The notes under the pieces are model-generated. The model searched no databases. It saw nothing but the letters and a program-made list of their open reading frames with translations, and had not been told where the DNA came from. A stretch of DNA of 64,000 bases from Aliidiomarina halalkaliphila (GTDB taxonomy: Bacteria > Pseudomonadota > Gammaproteobacteria > Enterobacterales > Alteromonadaceae): NCBI RefSeq assembly GCF_007096385.1, contig NZ_VJWL01000001.1:1335488-1399487 (forward strand). Reading direction: 5' to 3'. Position numbers and translations under genes: made by a program. Shown here piece by piece: positions 46,067 through 57,482 of the stretch (positions are counted from its first letter, which is position 1; each line of letters starts with the position of its first letter).

Positions 46067-49000
46067 CTAGTGATCAGGTCCTGAGTTCTCGCGCTGACTC
46101 TCAATCTGCTCCGGTAATTGGCGCGGCAATACATCTTCGGCCATCTCTGGCAATTCCACTTCCGTGGCATCCCGGCGAACTTCCGTGACCACTGGATCAG
46201 ACATGGTGCCGGAAATCTGATACTGCAAGCGCGATATCACCTCTGCATCGTGCAGCATGCGATCGATAAACAACGCCGCAAGCCCACTTGGCGGGTTCAC
46301 CATAAACGCCAGCAAGACCGGAATACTCGATGTCACTTTGGGTACATAGGTAAGTTGATAATCCAGTGTTTCATCGGCCAAATTAGTTTGCCCGCGCACC
46401 GTCATATCACCCGCGGCACCGTTCATTCGCGTATTATCTGTACTAACAATACCGTCCTGTAAATTCAGGGTACCACCGAAACTGGAGTAGAACATACCCC
46501 GCGCAAATATATCTCGGAAATCCAAGGTTAACTTACGCAGAATACTTTCCATACTGAGCACCGAAAAGATGCGCGCGCCACCATCGGATACGTCACGTAA
46601 GTAACCAGGGCCAAGTTGCCAATCCACGCGCCCAGATAGGGTTTCGGTATTCCAGTCTAATAGACCACCCTGCCACTCCAGCTGATAACGAATTGATGCA
46701 CTCGAGTCGCGCACAGTGGAGTTAAACCCAAAATCGCCGAGCAACGCACCGACATCGTTGGATTCGAATTGCCCCTGCAGTTTGCTTTGAGTTTGTTCAC
46801 CAGGTTGCCAGCCTGCGCTCCCTTGCAGCCGCGTGTTTCCACGTCGCACATCTAACGCATTAATTTGGGCGCCATAGTTCTCCGGTTGCAGCTCAAAGCT
46901 GATCTCACCCAATAAATGCGTATCGTAACGACAGATCCGGCAAGTCACGTGCATGGCCGGTAAATTATCAAGCCAGCTGCGGTCACTTGCCACATGGGAA
47001 TCATGAGTATCTTCTGGTAGCCGCTGAAGCTCGAGAAAATCGAGGTTCAATCGCAGAACATGTGAATCTGACCCGCCACTGATGCGTCCACGTAGGTTGT
47101 CAGCGTTCAGATCAATCGACCAAGCACCATTTTCACGACCACCGCGAATCTGGGTATTGGCAAAGCGCTGACCCGCGCTGTACAATTCATCTATTTGCCC
47201 TTCTAAACGCGCGAATGGCGGGAGGATCTGAATGTGTTCACTCTCTTCTGCTTGAGGTACGAGTAGACCCGCCACTAACGGTAGCCACTCTTCGAGCACC
47301 GCCGACGATAACCCGATATACGCGGACAATCCCGCAGCGGGCGACGCAGCAATGGCGACCGGACTCTCGCCAATAACGATTTCGAAGGCGTGAAAGCCCT
47401 CTCCCAACTGCATATCGCCACGCACTCGGGCACTATCACCTAACTGGGCACTGCCCTGTAAGCGAGCTTGGTTACCGGTAACCTCAGTGTTTATTTTGGC
47501 ACTAGTGCCCGCTGCTTTTCCAAGGGGGGCAGGCAAACGTAACTCCATCTCAGCCAGCTGCGTGTCCATTACCCATTGATAATCAAAGCCTACTTCTTTT
47601 AGTCTCAATGTAAATTCTGCCTGATGCTCGAGCCGTCCATGCATTAAATTGAACGTAGTGAGTTCAGGGAAACGCGCCTGTAAGTCATCACTTGTCCAGG
47701 AGCCAAAAATATCCGCCTGCAACTCGTAAGGATGTTCGTCTGTAACAGCACCTTGAAGTGACACACTAATGGGTTGATCAAACACATGGGCATCATCGCT
47801 GTGAAAGCGGATTTGATCATTGGTAAAGGTCAGCTCACCATGCACTCGTTGCAGTGTTAAATTGACCGGCTCGATATAGATATCTTGGCCCTCAAGATCA
47901 ACGCTCCCTTCGGCCACAATAGGGCCATCGGAAAACGGAATAGCCAGCGTGAATTGCCCACGCAACGGCCCTTCCGGTTGCACAATCGCCAATGTGGCTG
48001 CAACAGAATCAGCAAGGGGGCTTTGTTCGAATAACGCCTTCAGTTGCTCCCCAGTGGCGAACACATCGGAGCGAATATGGAGTTCAGTAGGACTTCCCAC
48101 CAGTGGGGTGATTTCGGCATTCACGTCACTGAGTTCAATGTTTGCGAGCGATCCACCACGGGTGCTGATATGCAAGGTGTCGTGTTCGAATACAAGCTCC
48201 GCTTCCGCACCAAGAATGGCGGGCCATTCAGGGCGGAATTGAAAATCAAGACCACTGATAATGGTGCGTGCTTGTAACACCCCATTTGCACCCATGTAAG
48301 GCAAATCCTCAAGGGCTCCACGCCAAGCCATGCTTAACGCATCAATTTGTCCTTGCTGGAGGGCGTTGGTGAGATATTCACTGAGTCCATCTCCAAGTTG
48401 CAACGGCAGTAAAGCCACAACATCAAATACATCCATGCCACGGCTACCACCTGATAGCAGCCACTCCACCTGAACTGGTGCTCCATTTTCGCTACTAAAG
48501 CGCATAGACTGGCGAACATCGGCATTCGGTAATTGGAAATACGCATCGGCAACCGCAAACTCCCAAAAGCCGTTATGCTGATTCCAATGACCGTCGACGG
48601 AAAATTCAGACAGGGTTTTGGCGTCGCTAAAGGTCGACGGCGAAGCGAGATTGACCTGCTCACCTGTGAGTTCAAAACGGCCTTCCGATTCTGTACTCCA
48701 TACTTCAAGGTGCAAGCCCTCAATACCTGGCACCGATTGAAATGGCAGCCAGCCTAATTCATCTGCACGCACATAGAATTGCCACTCGCGAGCTTGAGTT
48801 AATTGGATCTGCGCTTCTCGAATCGTTCCTTCCGCTTGCAGACCATCAGACCACTCTGCAATCATGTCGCCGGGTCGCCCGAACAGCCCCCATATGGGCG
48901 CAAAATCAAAGAGTTCTATATCCGCTACATTCCAGCGATGAGCACCGTCGCGATAACGCCAAATCACGCGATCAAGAGGCCATTCCCGCTCATCCAAGGT

Positions 49001-49918
49001 AAGCAACAAGGGCGTACTGTTCATCAGCCAACCGTCGCTACGCGGTTCCACAGTCCATGTGGTCGGTTGGCTAACGAGACGATGACGTTCTCCCCCCCGC
49101 TCCCACTCAAGCCGGTTCTCACCAAGTTCGACTTGGCCGGAACGAAATTGGCCGCCGCTAACATCCAGCCACCCTTGCAAGTTAATTTCGGTACGCAAAA
49201 TTTCGGAAGTCGCGGTAACTTGTGCCAACCACGGCGACACATCCAAGTTTTGCGCTTCAATGTAAATACTGCCGCTGATTTGATGCAGTGCATCACCATC
49301 TAAGTCGGCGGTAAAGCTTAGAGCATTAGCCGTTACGTCTGGCACTTGAAAACGGCCAGTTGCCTGCCGGCGCTCGCCGTCGCGGCGCCAGGTTAATGCA
49401 TCTATTTGGATGGTGCGGGGCTGCTGATCAGCGATGTGCAGGGTAAACTGACTATCACGCACCTCAAAGTGCTCTAACTGCCGCAAAAACAGACTTTCCA
49501 AGCCCTCGGGCAAGCTACCTTCGCCACCGCTCGGCTGATACTGGTAGTTTGCGGTAACGCCCGATAGAACAAATCGCTCAAACACCCAGTCACGCTGCCA
49601 CACACTTTGCCAGAAGTTCAGCTGCACATGAGCACGTTGCACGGATAAACTGAGTGGATAATCATCACTCACATTAAATTCGAGGGACTCCAGTACCAAC
49701 ATAGGGCCAAGAGCGCTCCAGTCAGCACTTAAACCAGCAATCGTAATATCTTGGTCGTAGCGCTGATTAATCTGGTTTTCGATACTGGCACGGTAATTTT
49801 CAGCGTAGGGTAAGGCGATCCGAGCAACACTCAATAGCACAGCGGCAGTAACCAAAAATATGATCACCGCAAGCCATAGTTTCCGAATTGTGAAATGGAT
49901 TGCTCGCTTTAGCGCCAC
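46067..49918 (-). CDS. yhdP: AsmA-like phospholipid transport protein YhdP
   Basis: Very large inner-membrane-anchored protein that spans the periplasm; in E. coli, with TamB and YdbH, it carries phospholipids to the outer membrane. The 1283-residue product has one N-terminal transmembrane helix (about 14-34) and then repeated beta-strand segments of the DUF3971/AsmA type, ending in an AsmA-like C-terminal domain (GGTLNLQDGIVSTDNTRMNG and DYQLTYVPKVTSSIPVLLAF). A CRICRYD cysteine pair lies near residue 1005. It starts at GTG, overlapping the rng stop by 1 nt. Confidence 0.94.
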   Translation of the reverse strand: MALKRAIHFTIRKLWLAVIIFLVTAAVLLSVARIALPYAENYRASIENQINQRYDQDITIAGLSADWSALGPMLVLESLEFNVSDDYPLSLSVQRAHVQLNFWQSVWQRDWVFERFVLSGVTANYQYQPSGGEGSLPEGLESLFLRQLEHFEVRDSQFTLHIADQQPRTIQIDALTWRRDGERRQATGRFQVPDVTANALSFTADLDGDALHQISGSIYIEAQNLDVSPWLAQVTATSEILRTEINLQGWLDVSGGQFRSGQVELGENRLEWERGGERHRLVSQPTTWTVEPRSDGWLMNSTPLLLTLDEREWPLDRVIWRYRDGAHRWNVADIELFDFAPIWGLFGRPGDMIAEWSDGLQAEGTIREAQIQLTQAREWQFYVRADELGWLPFQSVPGIEGLHLEVWSTESEGRFELTGEQVNLASPSTFSDAKTLSEFSVDGHWNQHNGFWEFAVADAYFQLPNADVRQSMRFSSENGAPVQVEWLLSGGSRGMDVFDVVALLPLQLGDGLSEYLTNALQQGQIDALSMAWRGALEDLPYMGANGVLQARTIISGLDFQFRPEWPAILGAEAELVFEHDTLHISTRGGSLANIELSDVNAEITPLVGSPTELHIRSDVFATGEQLKALFEQSPLADSVAATLAIVQPEGPLRGQFTLAIPFSDGPIVAEGSVDLEGQDIYIEPVNLTLQRVHGELTFTNDQIRFHSDDAHVFDQPISVSLQGAVTDEHPYELQADIFGSWTSDDLQARFPELTTFNLMHGRLEHQAEFTLRLKEVGFDYQWVMDTQLAEMELRLPAPLGKAAGTSAKINTEVTGNQARLQGSAQLGDSARVRGDMQLGEGFHAFEIVIGESPVAIAASPAAGLSAYIGLSSAVLEEWLPLVAGLLVPQAEESEHIQILPPFARLEGQIDELYSAGQRFANTQIRGGRENGAWSIDLNADNLRGRISGGSDSHVLRLNLDFLELQRLPEDTHDSHVASDRSWLDNLPAMHVTCRICRYDTHLLGEISFELQPENYGAQINALDVRRGNTRLQGSAGWQPGEQTQSKLQGQFESNDVGALLGDFGFNSTVRDSSASIRYQLEWQGGLLDWNTETLSGRVDWQLGPGYLRDVSDGGARIFSVLSMESILRKLTLDFRDIFARGMFYSSFGGTLNLQDGIVSTDNTRMNGAAGDMTVRGQTNLADETLDYQLTYVPKVTSSIPVLLAFMVNPPSGLAALFIDRMLHDAEVISRLQYQISGTMSDPVVTEVRRDATEVELPEMAEDVLPRQLPEQIESQRENSGPDH

Positions 49919-51387
49919 TACATCATTACCACGTCAAACTGCTCCTGGTGGTACAAAGGTTCCACTTGGATTTTGATTTGTTTACCCACAAACACCTCAA
50001 CTTCCGCGAGGGCTTGCGACTCTTCTGTGAGTAAGCGCTCAGAGACGGCTGCCGAGGCATACACAACAAACTTATCGGCCGCATAGGCGCGATTTACACG
50101 AACAATTTCCCGCATGACTTCATAACACACGGTTTCAACCGTTTTCATCGAGCCACGACCCTTACAAACTGGGCACTCCGAGGAAAGTACGTGTTCCAAA
50201 CTCTCACGGGTACGTTTGCGCGTCACCTCCACTAATCCCAAGGAGGTAAAACCCGAAATACTGGTTTTCGCACGATCCTTACTCAATGCTAGTTCTAAGC
50301 TATGCAGTACCCGCCGCCGATGATCCTCATTCTGCATATCGATGAAATCGATAATAATAATGCCGCCTAAGTTACGTAACCGTAACTGCCGTGCAATCGC
50401 TTGTGTCGCTTCCGTATTGGTATTAAAAATGGTCTCGTCAAGGTTACGATGTCCAACGAAAGCACCCGTATTGATATCAATCGTGGTCATTGCCTCAGTT
50501 TGATCGATAACCAAGGTACCGCCTGACTTCAATTGCACTTTCCGATCCAGAGCTCGTTGAATTTCATTTTCAACATCGAACAGATCAAAAATGGGCCGTT
50601 CCCCTTCGTAATACTCCAAGCGATCGGCAAGGTGAGGAATGAACTCTGCGACAAATTCCTGCAATTGACTAAAACTTAGACGCGAGTCTACCCGAATTCG
50701 TTCAAGTTCAACGCCAACAAAATCGCGCAGCACCCGCGACGCGAGGTTTAAATCTTCGTACAGCACCCCGCCTTTTGCGTTTTTCTTGCGGCGCTCCTGA
50801 ATTTTATCCCATAGGCGTCGCAAAAAACTCGCATCTTGAGCCAACTCGTCCTTGCCAGCTCCTTCTGCTGCAGTACGCACAATAAAACCAATATCGTCGT
50901 TACAAAAACTTTCCACGGATTGGCGCAGCCGCTCACGCTCTTTATCACTCTCAATACGTTGGGATACACCCACGTGATTTGAGCGCGGCATCAGCACCAA
51001 ATAACGCGAGGGAATCGTGATATCTGTGGTTAATCGCGCCCCCTTGGTTCCTAGTGGATCTTTGACCACCTGCACCATAATGTGCTGCCCTTGACGCACA
51101 AGCTGCGAGATATCCGGCGCGGGAATTTGCTCACGATCAAGCTCTTCGACCTGATCAATATGGGTAATAATGTCGGAAGCATGCAAGAAAGCAGCCTTTT
51201 CTAGGCCAATATCCACAAATGCCGCTTGCATGCCCGGCAATACGCGGCTGACTTTACCGACATACACATTACCCACGAGACCACGGCGCGACTGTCGCTC
51301 AATATGAATTTCCTGCAAGATCCCATTTTCCACCAAAGCAACGCGGGTTTCGCTTGGGGTGACGTTTATCAGAATTTCTGCACTCAT
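49918..51387 (-). CDS. rng: Ribonuclease G
   Basis: Endoribonuclease (CafA) that matures the 16S rRNA 5' end and cleaves some mRNAs. From ATG at 51387 it has 489 residues, identical in length to E. coli RNase G. It has an S1-like domain (about 35-125, GNVYVGKVSRVLPGMQAAFV), the catalytic aspartates in AMTTIDINTGAF and GGIIIIDFIDMQ, and the zinc-link SSECPVCKGRGSM. A TTG two codons upstream is in frame but unlikely. It lacks the RNase E scaffold tail. Confidence 0.96.
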   Translation of the reverse strand: MSAEILINVTPSETRVALVENGILQEIHIERQSRRGLVGNVYVGKVSRVLPGMQAAFVDIGLEKAAFLHASDIITHIDQVEELDREQIPAPDISQLVRQGQHIMVQVVKDPLGTKGARLTTDITIPSRYLVLMPRSNHVGVSQRIESDKERERLRQSVESFCNDDIGFIVRTAAEGAGKDELAQDASFLRRLWDKIQERRKKNAKGGVLYEDLNLASRVLRDFVGVELERIRVDSRLSFSQLQEFVAEFIPHLADRLEYYEGERPIFDLFDVENEIQRALDRKVQLKSGGTLVIDQTEAMTTIDINTGAFVGHRNLDETIFNTNTEATQAIARQLRLRNLGGIIIIDFIDMQNEDHRRRVLHSLELALSKDRAKTSISGFTSLGLVEVTRKRTRESLEHVLSSECPVCKGRGSMKTVETVCYEVMREIVRVNRAYAADKFVVYASAAVSERLLTEESQALAEVEVFVGKQIKIQVEPLYHQEQFDVVMM

Positions 51388-51417
51388 GGACAATCTCGCT
51401 TGTTAATAAGGGGGGCC

Positions 51418-51993
51418 TTAACTGCGCCAAAACTCGCGCAACAACTGATCTGTTTCATACAATGGCAAGCCCATAACCGCAAAGAAACTGCCATTTAAAT
51501 GGGCCACGAAGGCCCCCGCCGGACCTTGAATACCATAACCACCGGCTTTATCAACGGGCTCTCCAGTATTCCAATATCTGGCAATATCCTCATCCGTGAG
51601 TTCCCGGAAGCGTACTTCTGAAGGCACCAATACGGTTTTACTCGCGGTCGCAGTCGTCACATTTACTGCAGTGTATACAGAGTGACTGCGCCCACTAAGC
51701 TGCTTCATCATTTGCTGATAATCGACAAAATCACGCGGTTTTTCCAGAATATGATCACCGGCAACAACAATGGTATCAGCGCCTAATACAGCCCATTGCT
51801 CATCGTCACCTTCCGCGACCACGGCCGCTGCGCAAGCTTCTGCTTTTTCACGGGCTAAGCGCTGCACGTAATCTTGGGGTGTTTCGCCGTGAGCTGGTGT
51901 TTCCGGAATATCCATGGGCCGCACTGCAAACTCGACGCCTAATAACTCAAGGAGCTCGCGCCTGCGGGGCGAAGCGGAAGCGAGATATAACAT
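51418..51993 (-). CDS. Maf-family nucleoside triphosphate pyrophosphatase (YhdE)
   Basis: House-cleaning pyrophosphatase; the YhdE subfamily hydrolyses dTTP and UTP and their modified forms. The 191-residue product has the Maf signature SASPRRRELLELLG at the N-terminus, the block VLGADTIVVAGDHILEKPRD and the C-terminal DKAGGYGIQGPAGAFVAHLN with GSF. Position between mreD and rng is the standard yhdE site and separates it from the YceF paralogue. Confidence 0.94.
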   Translation of the reverse strand: MLYLASASPRRRELLELLGVEFAVRPMDIPETPAHGETPQDYVQRLAREKAEACAAAVVAEGDDEQWAVLGADTIVVAGDHILEKPRDFVDYQQMMKQLSGRSHSVYTAVNVTTATASKTVLVPSEVRFRELTDEDIARYWNTGEPVDKAGGYGIQGPAGAFVAHLNGSFFAVMGLPLYETDQLLREFWRS

Positions 51994-52006
51994 CAGACGG
52001 TCCTGC

Positions 52007-52495
52007 CTAAGTCATTTGAAAGCGGCGGCGAATTTTCCGAAAAATTAGGAATACCCAAGGCCAAAATAGCGCTGAACTTATTGCTGGCCAAAAATAATGC
52101 AGCATAAATGGCGCGTTATTTAAATAATGCTCCAGAACAAACACTACAGCCCGCGCAAGGAACACCAGCAACACAACGAGCAACGCTTGCTGCGATAACG
52201 AAAAGTTGCGAATGCGCGGATAATGGCGCGCTGCTGGGTAACATACCAACGCATAAGCCGCCGCATGGAAACCGAGGGTAGAGCCGAGCAAAATATCGAC
52301 GGCCAACCCGACTAAAAATGCGTATCCAATATTCACCCGATGCGGTAGCGCAATAATCCAATAGATCATCGCAAGAAGGGGCCATTCAGGCCGCCACGCC
52401 GCAAGCGTAAGAGTCATTGGCATGACCGCAAAAATCAAACTAAGTAGCACCGTGCTAAAAATAACAACCCGTTGCACCATTAAGCGTGACGTCAT
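52007..52495 (-). CDS. mreD: Rod-shape-determining protein MreD
   Basis: Integral membrane component of the elongasome. The 162-residue product has about five hydrophobic helices and the conserved segment RPEWPLLAMIYWIIALPHRV followed by NIGYAFLVGLAVDILLGSTL. It overlaps mreC by 4 nt and is followed by maf after 13 nt. Confidence 0.95.
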   Translation of the reverse strand: MTSRLMVQRVVIFSTVLLSLIFAVMPMTLTLAAWRPEWPLLAMIYWIIALPHRVNIGYAFLVGLAVDILLGSTLGFHAAAYALVCYPAARHYPRIRNFSLSQQALLVVLLVFLARAVVFVLEHYLNNAPFMLHYFWPAISSALFWPWVFLIFRKIRRRFQMT

Positions 52496-53361
52496 AACGG
52501 CTCTGCCTCTTGTTCTGGACGAATGGGCTGCTCATAGCTGTCAGCATCCCACAACAAGAGCAACATCCGAATGCGATCAAGGTTGGCGACAGGCACCGCT
52601 CGCACACGCGCGAACGGCAAAGATTCATCCCGTACGATGCTCTGAATACGCGCCACAGGGTAGCCCTCGGGGAATACCCCACCAAGCCCTGAAGTGAGCA
52701 ACATATCTCCAACTCGAAGTTCTGTAGAGTGCGGAACGTGCATCAGCTCTAGCATGCTGGTGTCACCGACGCCTTGTGCAATCACGCGAATACCACTTTC
52801 CGCAGCGCGGGTTGGAATTGCATGGCTCTGGTCTGAAATCAGAATCACTCGGGCTGTACTAACACCTACGCTTGTCACTTGTCCAATCACGCCTTGCGCA
52901 TCAATCACCGGTTGCCCAATAAACACCCCATGGCGTGTTCCTTTGTTCACCACCACTTGGTGAGAAAAAGGATCCGAGTCGACGGCGATCACTTCCGCCA
53001 CCATACGTAATCGGTCTTCGCGTGCTTCGCTAGCAAGCAGGCGACGTAAGCGTTCATTTTCCAACATTAAAAACTCGTAACGCTGCATTTGCCCGCGCAA
53101 CGCTAACATGTCTTCTCTCAATGATTCGTTTTCAATAATCAAAGCGCGCCGGCTTTGCAGCTGTGAAATTAAACTGTCTAACGCCTGTTCCGGCACCACG
53201 GCAAGGTATTGAACTGGGCTCACTATGGAGTTCAAAAACAAGCGAACGGGTTGCATAGCGCCCAAGCGATGATCAAGAAAAATAAGCAAAAACGCTAGCG
53301 ACAAGGCTAGCGTTAAGCGAACTTTAAGTGAGACAGAACGAACAAATAATGGTGTAGACAC
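52492..53361 (-). CDS. mreC: Rod-shape-determining protein MreC
   Basis: Periplasmic scaffold that activates the elongation synthase RodA-PBP2. The 289-residue product has one transmembrane segment (about 15-31), a coiled coil (about 65-108: LISQLQSRRALIIENESLRE) and paired beta-barrel domains (about 112-270: KGTRHGVFIGQPVIDAQGVI and SGLGGVFPEGYPVARI). It begins 33 nt after mreB and overlaps mreD. Confidence 0.95.
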   Translation of the reverse strand: MSTPLFVRSVSLKVRLTLALSLAFLLIFLDHRLGAMQPVRLFLNSIVSPVQYLAVVPEQALDSLISQLQSRRALIIENESLREDMLALRGQMQRYEFLMLENERLRRLLASEAREDRLRMVAEVIAVDSDPFSHQVVVNKGTRHGVFIGQPVIDAQGVIGQVTSVGVSTARVILISDQSHAIPTRAAESGIRVIAQGVGDTSMLELMHVPHSTELRVGDMLLTSGLGGVFPEGYPVARIQSIVRDESLPFARVRAVPVANLDRIRMLLLLWDADSYEQPIRPEQEAEPL

Positions 53362-53394
53362 AGTTATTTCGTTTCCGCTTTAGCCGCCATCGAC

Positions 53395-54480
<1,086 letters not shown>

Positions 54481-54483
54481 CTA

Positions 54484-54512
54484 ACTTTACCAAGCCACGC
54501 TACCCCGAGCAA
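54484..54512 (-). promoter_or_regulatory. mreB promoter
   Basis: On the minus strand TTGCTC (54507-54512) and TAAAGT (54484-54489) are 17 nt apart, about 45 nt before the mreB start codon. The hexamers are moderate matches to sigma-70. An imperfect hairpin (GCCAC/GTGGC at about 54548-54562) upstream might weakly separate the msh transcript. Confidence 0.5.
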
Positions 54513-54614
54513 GCGCGAATGCCGCTCTAGACAGGGTTTTTACACGGCCACCTTCTGTGGCTGTCATTTCTTCAGAAAAGTTCCTTGTGCTAGGCCTTAT
54601 TTTCGCCCGACACC

Positions 54615-57482
54615 TTACCAACCTAACTCACGTTGATAGATCACACGAGGATTATCTCGCGGCAATCCAAATTCAAGTTCCGCTTGCGGATCGTCAAGGG
54701 CATCGGCACCGCTCCAATCATTGCGCAACCAGGGTAGGTTTATCCCAGACGGCGTGAGATCGACAATCCACAAGAATCGACCTCGTTTACCACCACTTTG
54801 CAGGAGCAGTTGGTTGGCGCCATCTTGTTGGCCCGCAATCAGTGGGAAATCGCCGAGGCCGGTGAGCGATGCATCGATATCTGACACACTGAGATCACCC
54901 TGACTATCCGGCACGATCACGTAAGTTGCATGGGTCGTAACCCAGGCAATGGAATACTCGGTGCTGTTGTCTCGGTGATTTCGGCGCCAGAACAGTTCCG
55001 TTGTTGGACAGCTCGTAGCAATATCGGCACGGTTTAGCGGGCCAGCGCAGGCAAAAATTTCAGCGCGAAATTCAAGCCCCATAATGTCGTCGGCGGGCAC
55101 CGACACAGGAAGCAGATTTAACCGCCCTGTTAATTGCTGAGTGCCCCCTATCTCGGTGAGCTCCAAGCCTTGGCAGGGATCGTTTGCACTGGTGCGATAA
55201 CAGGCGCCGTCTTGATCCGTAAAGACAGCCTCACTCAGGGTGATCGCAAATTCTGGATTAAAGGGGAGCATGGGTTCCGGAAGGCGCTCAATCACCCGTG
55301 TATCATTAAGCAAGATGCGTCCAGGATCGCCAAACTCCGCGGGAGCGGACACAAGTACATCGTCTTGGTCCAATCCCGTATCCGTCAAAACGGCTTCTGT
55401 TGGGGCATTGGCAATAACGTAAACATCAGTGACGGTTTGTGGTTCTAAACGAAAGAGCGGGCCAACGTAATTGTTTAAGCCGGTACCATTTAACGAACGC
55501 GCCACCACTTCAAATTCAGGCGCAACATGCCAGGTAAACTCTTGGCCGACATAAGTAAAATCATCTTGCGCATCGGCGAACTCAGGCATAATAGGAGAAC
55601 CTGCGCCATCATCAATCAAGTTCACCGACAAATAGCCTGGAATAAAACGCCCGATCGGATAGGATTCTGTTTCCGCATCAATGTTCGAGGTGATGTAACT
55701 CCCCCCTGCAACCCTTGCAGCAACGCGGAATACGCCCACTTCATGCCAACGCACAACATCACTGGCAAATAAGCCATCACCAACATAGGCGAGATCCGCA
55801 GACCCTACTCCTTGCAATACAGGGGTATTGGGGATACCCGCATCCGCATCTGATGCCAGCGGACTCAAAATTGGCGCCACCATGCTGACACTGGGCCGCT
55901 CCGCAGTGAACTCCAAACCAAATGAAGGCGCGCGCTGCCCTTGACTGGTCAAAGCCGCCACTTCCATGCGGAAGTCTTCGCCAGCACGGGCAAAGGCATC
56001 AGCATTATGAAAATCTTCGGTGAGATTGGCTGCCGGTGATTCAGCACTATCGAAAATCGCGCGAACATCAAAACTGGCGGGGGCAACCACGAAGGCTGCA
56101 CTTTCACCAAACAGCGTAGCACCCGTTGCAACAGAGGTTGCGACCGTCATTGCAATTTCACCCACATCACCATAACGGGCGCTCAGCAGCGCTTCACCAT
56201 TGCTATCAAAGTTTACGTTGGTAATGGTTGTGGGCGTGTTGTGACCACTTACGACCGTTGAATTCACGGATAAGACAGCGCTTGGATAGTCATTCCAATT
56301 GGCACAAGCAGCGGCACTTGCATCAGGATCGAGACATAATAGCCCGATATCAAGATCGATACCTCCTTGCACTGCAGCAGCACAGGCTCCGGTGTTCTCG
56401 TCCTTACGCACCGACCGCACCAACACACTAAAGTCATTGCCGGCAATCACCGGATCAGGCGCAACCACCTGAAATCCGGTATCGACCATCGTGAGTGCAC
56501 AACCGCTCGGGCCTACACACTCAGCCCCCTGTTGCGGAGCAATGGAACTTTGAATACTCAAGTCATAATTGCCAGGATCCGGAATCGCAAGGGAAATCGA
56601 CTGGCTACCCACAAAGGTTTGGTTACCGCTGTCGAAGGTCTGTGTTGCGCCATCAGGGTTCGAGGCATTTGGAGTGGCCACTAAGTTTGCAGTGACTTCA
56701 TCAACGGAAAGGCTTGTACACCCGCTATCTGCGCATACCTCTACAAAGATCGATAAGGATTCGCAGGTAAAAGCGGTACCGGGATTGTTCAGACGATATT
56801 TAAATACAGTCGTATCGCCGAAACAGGGCCCCTCATTGTCGTTTACGTCACAGACTTCGCCGGCGTCACCGCCACCTTCCACTTCCGGAGCATTGATATA
56901 TCCGGTGACGGTACCTTCATTGGTAACCGTACCGGTCGAGTTGATATTGCCGTTGATGGTCGAGTTAGGATCCAGAGTCACATCACCGTCAACATCTAAT
57001 GAACCATTGATCGTGGAATTATTTCCTACGTTTAAGTCACCATTGGTAATGGTGATATCCCCTGACAGCGTAGAATTGTTACCAACATTGAACGATCCAT
57101 CAATATTGAGTACTGCGTTTATTACGGTATTGTTACCCGGCGGTCCCCCAGAGAGGTTCATATCGCCGCCAACATTAATCAATACATCACTGGCTTGACC
57201 GCTCTCATTCAGCTTAAATCCATTTCGATAGTCAAAGTTTCCTGCCACATTCATGGTAAAGGGAGCAACGGTGAATTGCACAGTGTCGTTGTTGTTGCCG
57301 AATATGAGACTACCGGTACAGTTCATCTCATCTTGTGCGGTGTTCAATGAACACCCCGCGTTCTGGAACACGCTACGATTTATTTCGTTGGGGAGAATAT
57401 AATCCGCTGCCAACACCTGACAAAAAGCACTACTCAGCACAATCCATAGAGTTATGACCAGTCGGTTTCTACAAACTAGCAT
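54615..57482 (-). CDS. mshQ: MSHA pilus-associated protein MshQ
   Basis: Large secreted protein encoded at the end of MSHA pilus loci; thought to be an adhesin or pilus-associated component, with no defined biochemistry. The 955-residue product has a signal peptide (about 1-25). Residues about 105-197 are a run of short N-G-rich repeats (VGNNSTINGSLDVDGDVTLD) that look like a beta-solenoid. A cysteine-bearing region and a long C-terminal part resembling the DUF6701 domain of MshQ follow. It overlaps mshP by 14 nt. Function is assigned from locus position and architecture. Confidence 0.85.
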   Translation of the reverse strand: MLVCRNRLVITLWIVLSSAFCQVLAADYILPNEINRSVFQNAGCSLNTAQDEMNCTGSLIFGNNNDTVQFTVAPFTMNVAGNFDYRNGFKLNESGQASDVLINVGGDMNLSGGPPGNNTVINAVLNIDGSFNVGNNSTLSGDITITNGDLNVGNNSTINGSLDVDGDVTLDPNSTINGNINSTGTVTNEGTVTGYINAPEVEGGGDAGEVCDVNDNEGPCFGDTTVFKYRLNNPGTAFTCESLSIFVEVCADSGCTSLSVDEVTANLVATPNASNPDGATQTFDSGNQTFVGSQSISLAIPDPGNYDLSIQSSIAPQQGAECVGPSGCALTMVDTGFQVVAPDPVIAGNDFSVLVRSVRKDENTGACAAAVQGGIDLDIGLLCLDPDASAAACANWNDYPSAVLSVNSTVVSGHNTPTTITNVNFDSNGEALLSARYGDVGEIAMTVATSVATGATLFGESAAFVVAPASFDVRAIFDSAESPAANLTEDFHNADAFARAGEDFRMEVAALTSQGQRAPSFGLEFTAERPSVSMVAPILSPLASDADAGIPNTPVLQGVGSADLAYVGDGLFASDVVRWHEVGVFRVAARVAGGSYITSNIDAETESYPIGRFIPGYLSVNLIDDGAGSPIMPEFADAQDDFTYVGQEFTWHVAPEFEVVARSLNGTGLNNYVGPLFRLEPQTVTDVYVIANAPTEAVLTDTGLDQDDVLVSAPAEFGDPGRILLNDTRVIERLPEPMLPFNPEFAITLSEAVFTDQDGACYRTSANDPCQGLELTEIGGTQQLTGRLNLLPVSVPADDIMGLEFRAEIFACAGPLNRADIATSCPTTELFWRRNHRDNSTEYSIAWVTTHATYVIVPDSQGDLSVSDIDASLTGLGDFPLIAGQQDGANQLLLQSGGKRGRFLWIVDLTPSGINLPWLRNDWSGADALDDPQAELEFGLPRDNPRVIYQRELGW

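Noticed and set aside
54540-54614. Terminator between mshQ and mreB
   Set aside because: The GCCAC/GTGGC hairpin lacks a T-run and is too weak to call.
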